Below are positions 63,520 through 64,000 of a stretch of DNA of 64,000 nt, one piece after another (within the stretch, counting starts at the first letter, position 1; every line of letters starts with the position of its first letter). The position numbers and the translations under genes are program-made. The notes beneath the pieces are model-generated. The model searched no databases, had not been told where the DNA came from, and saw only the letters and a list, made by a program, of their open reading frames with translations. Source of the stretch: Arsenophonus sp052174535 (GTDB taxonomy: Bacteria; Pseudomonadota; Gammaproteobacteria; Enterobacterales; Enterobacteriaceae); contig JBQMRQ010000001.1 of the NCBI GenBank assembly GCA_052174535.1, positions 1-64,000 of the forward strand, read 5' to 3'.

Positions 63520-64000
63520 ATGCAACTCATTATGAGCCTGTTGGGAATGGTAGTATTGATTTTTATCGCTATTATTTTCTCCAGTAACCGTCGAGCAATT
63601 AAATTCCGTACTGTATTTGGCGCATTTGTTATTCAAATGGCAATTGGCGCGTTTGTTCTTTACATTCCTGCAGGGCATCGCACTTTAAAAAATATATCTG
63701 ATGCAGTCTCTGCCGTAATTGGTTATGGGGAAGTTGGCATGGATTTTATCTTTGGTGCCTTAGTTTCTAATAAAATGTTTGAGTTGTTTGGCGGTAATGG
63801 TTTTATTTTTGCCTTACGTGTTTTACCGGTTATTATTTTCTTCTCATCATTAATCGCTGTACTTTATTATCTTGGTATTATGCAGTTTTTTATTAAAATC
63901 TTAGGTGGACTATTGCAATGGATATTAGGTACCTCACGTACCGAATCGTTATCTGCGACCGCTAATATTTTTGTAGGTCATACAGAAGCCCCTTTAGTTG
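63520..64000 (+). CDS. nupC: NupC-family concentrative nucleoside transporter (partial, runs off the window)
   Basis: Cation-coupled nucleoside importer of the CNT family. The first 160 residues are visible, starting 'MQLIMSLLGMVVLIFIAIIF' with an acaggga ribosome site. Helices at about 3-22, 28-50 and 90-115, and the conserved 'LPVIIFFSSLIAVLYYLGIM' and 'SRTESLSATANIFVGHTEAP' are intact. The last stretch resembles Vibrio/Yersinia-type CNT proteins more than classical E. coli NupC, so the symbol is provisional. A symbiont would use it to take up host nucleosides. Confidence 0.9.
   Translation, partial: MQLIMSLLGMVVLIFIAIIFSSNRRAIKFRTVFGAFVIQMAIGAFVLYIPAGHRTLKNISDAVSAVIGYGEVGMDFIFGALVSNKMFELFGGNGFIFALRVLPVIIFFSSLIAVLYYLGIMQFFIKILGGLLQWILGTSRTESLSATANIFVGHTEAPLV

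Noticed and set aside
63472..63678. 68-codon minus-strand open frame at the right end
   Set aside because: It is antisense to the start of the nupC-family gene, which has strong homology and a ribosome site.
1..64000. CRISPR arrays, tRNA and rRNA genes
   Set aside because: No regularly spaced direct repeats, no convincing TpsiC-arm (GGTTCGA-type) cloverleaf and no rRNA-like stretch were seen. The gttcgaatc at about 46872 is inside an IS256 relic and has no acceptor stem.

Overview
The window is a stretch of an A+T-rich (about 70% by eye) enterobacterial chromosome in advanced decay. Only about a third of it is intact coding sequence. The intact genes are housekeeping genes of the Enterobacterales type, and many lie beside the same neighbours as in Escherichia coli, Yersinia or Serratia. 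A type II 3-dehydroquinase gene (aroQ) next to accBC fits a Yersinia/Serratia-like ancestor better than E. coli. Low coding density, many readable but stop-riddled pseudogenes and many dead insertion sequences fit a host-restricted, probably insect-associated symbiont that is losing genes faster than it deletes DNA. The species cannot be named from the sequence alone.

Layout. 1-8.1 kb: an IS256-type relic, then crr, ptsI and ptsH (minus strand), a cysK pseudogene, an IS1595 and an IS481 relic, and cysZ. 8.3-11.3 kb: zipA-ligA (plus). 11.4-16.4 kb: a graveyard of IS256, IS481 and IS91 relics. 16.6-19.6 kb: the LPS inner-core operon hldD-waaF-waaC. 19.9-21.9 kb: IS256 and IS481 relics. 22.6-27.7 kb: pseudogenes of prmA, panF and yhdT followed by intact accC, accB and aroQ (all minus). 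28-32.3 kb: IS91-type material with a striking nested inverted repeat, an unrecognised stretch and the fullest IS481 relic. 32.7-38.1 kb: mreB, mreC and an interrupted mreD, then collinear pseudogenes of yhdE (maf), rng and the start of yhdP. 38.1-44.8 kb: an IS481 relic, yibQ pseudogene, envC, IS1595 relic, yibN, secB, gpsA and cysE pseudogene. 44.8-47.1 kb: two facing IS256 relics. 48.3-50.4 kb: lipA, lipB, ybeD. 50.6-57.7 kb: IS1595 and IS91 relics plus unidentified decayed DNA. 57.9-60 kb: ygfX and sdhE pseudogenes and intact ygfZ. 60-63.3 kb: IS1595, IS91 and IS256 relics. 63.5 kb to the end: the start of a nucleoside transporter of the CNT (NupC) family.

Functions kept: PTS phosphorelay, fatty-acid carboxylase start-up (AccB/AccC), lipoate synthesis, NAD-dependent DNA ligation, ZipA/EnvC-based division, MreBC cell shape, Sec export (SecB), glycerol-3-phosphate supply (GpsA), LPS inner core and Fe-S repair (YgfZ). 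Functions lost: cysteine synthesis (both cysE and cysK), pantothenate uptake, L11 methylation, RNase G, SdhE. Where the local gene order departs from the E. coli order, the break is filled by IS relics, so transposons probably drove the rearrangements before they died.

I found no CRISPR array, tRNA, rRNA, prophage module or defence system. The most unusual things are structural: near-perfect inverted duplications inside otherwise decayed IS DNA, an in-frame TGA where MreD should have a tryptophan, a probable lost start codon in lipB, and a rhodanese (YibN) that has lost its active-site cysteine. Pseudogene and IS identifications rest on reading the translations against remembered family sequences, with boundaries good to perhaps 50-100 bases.
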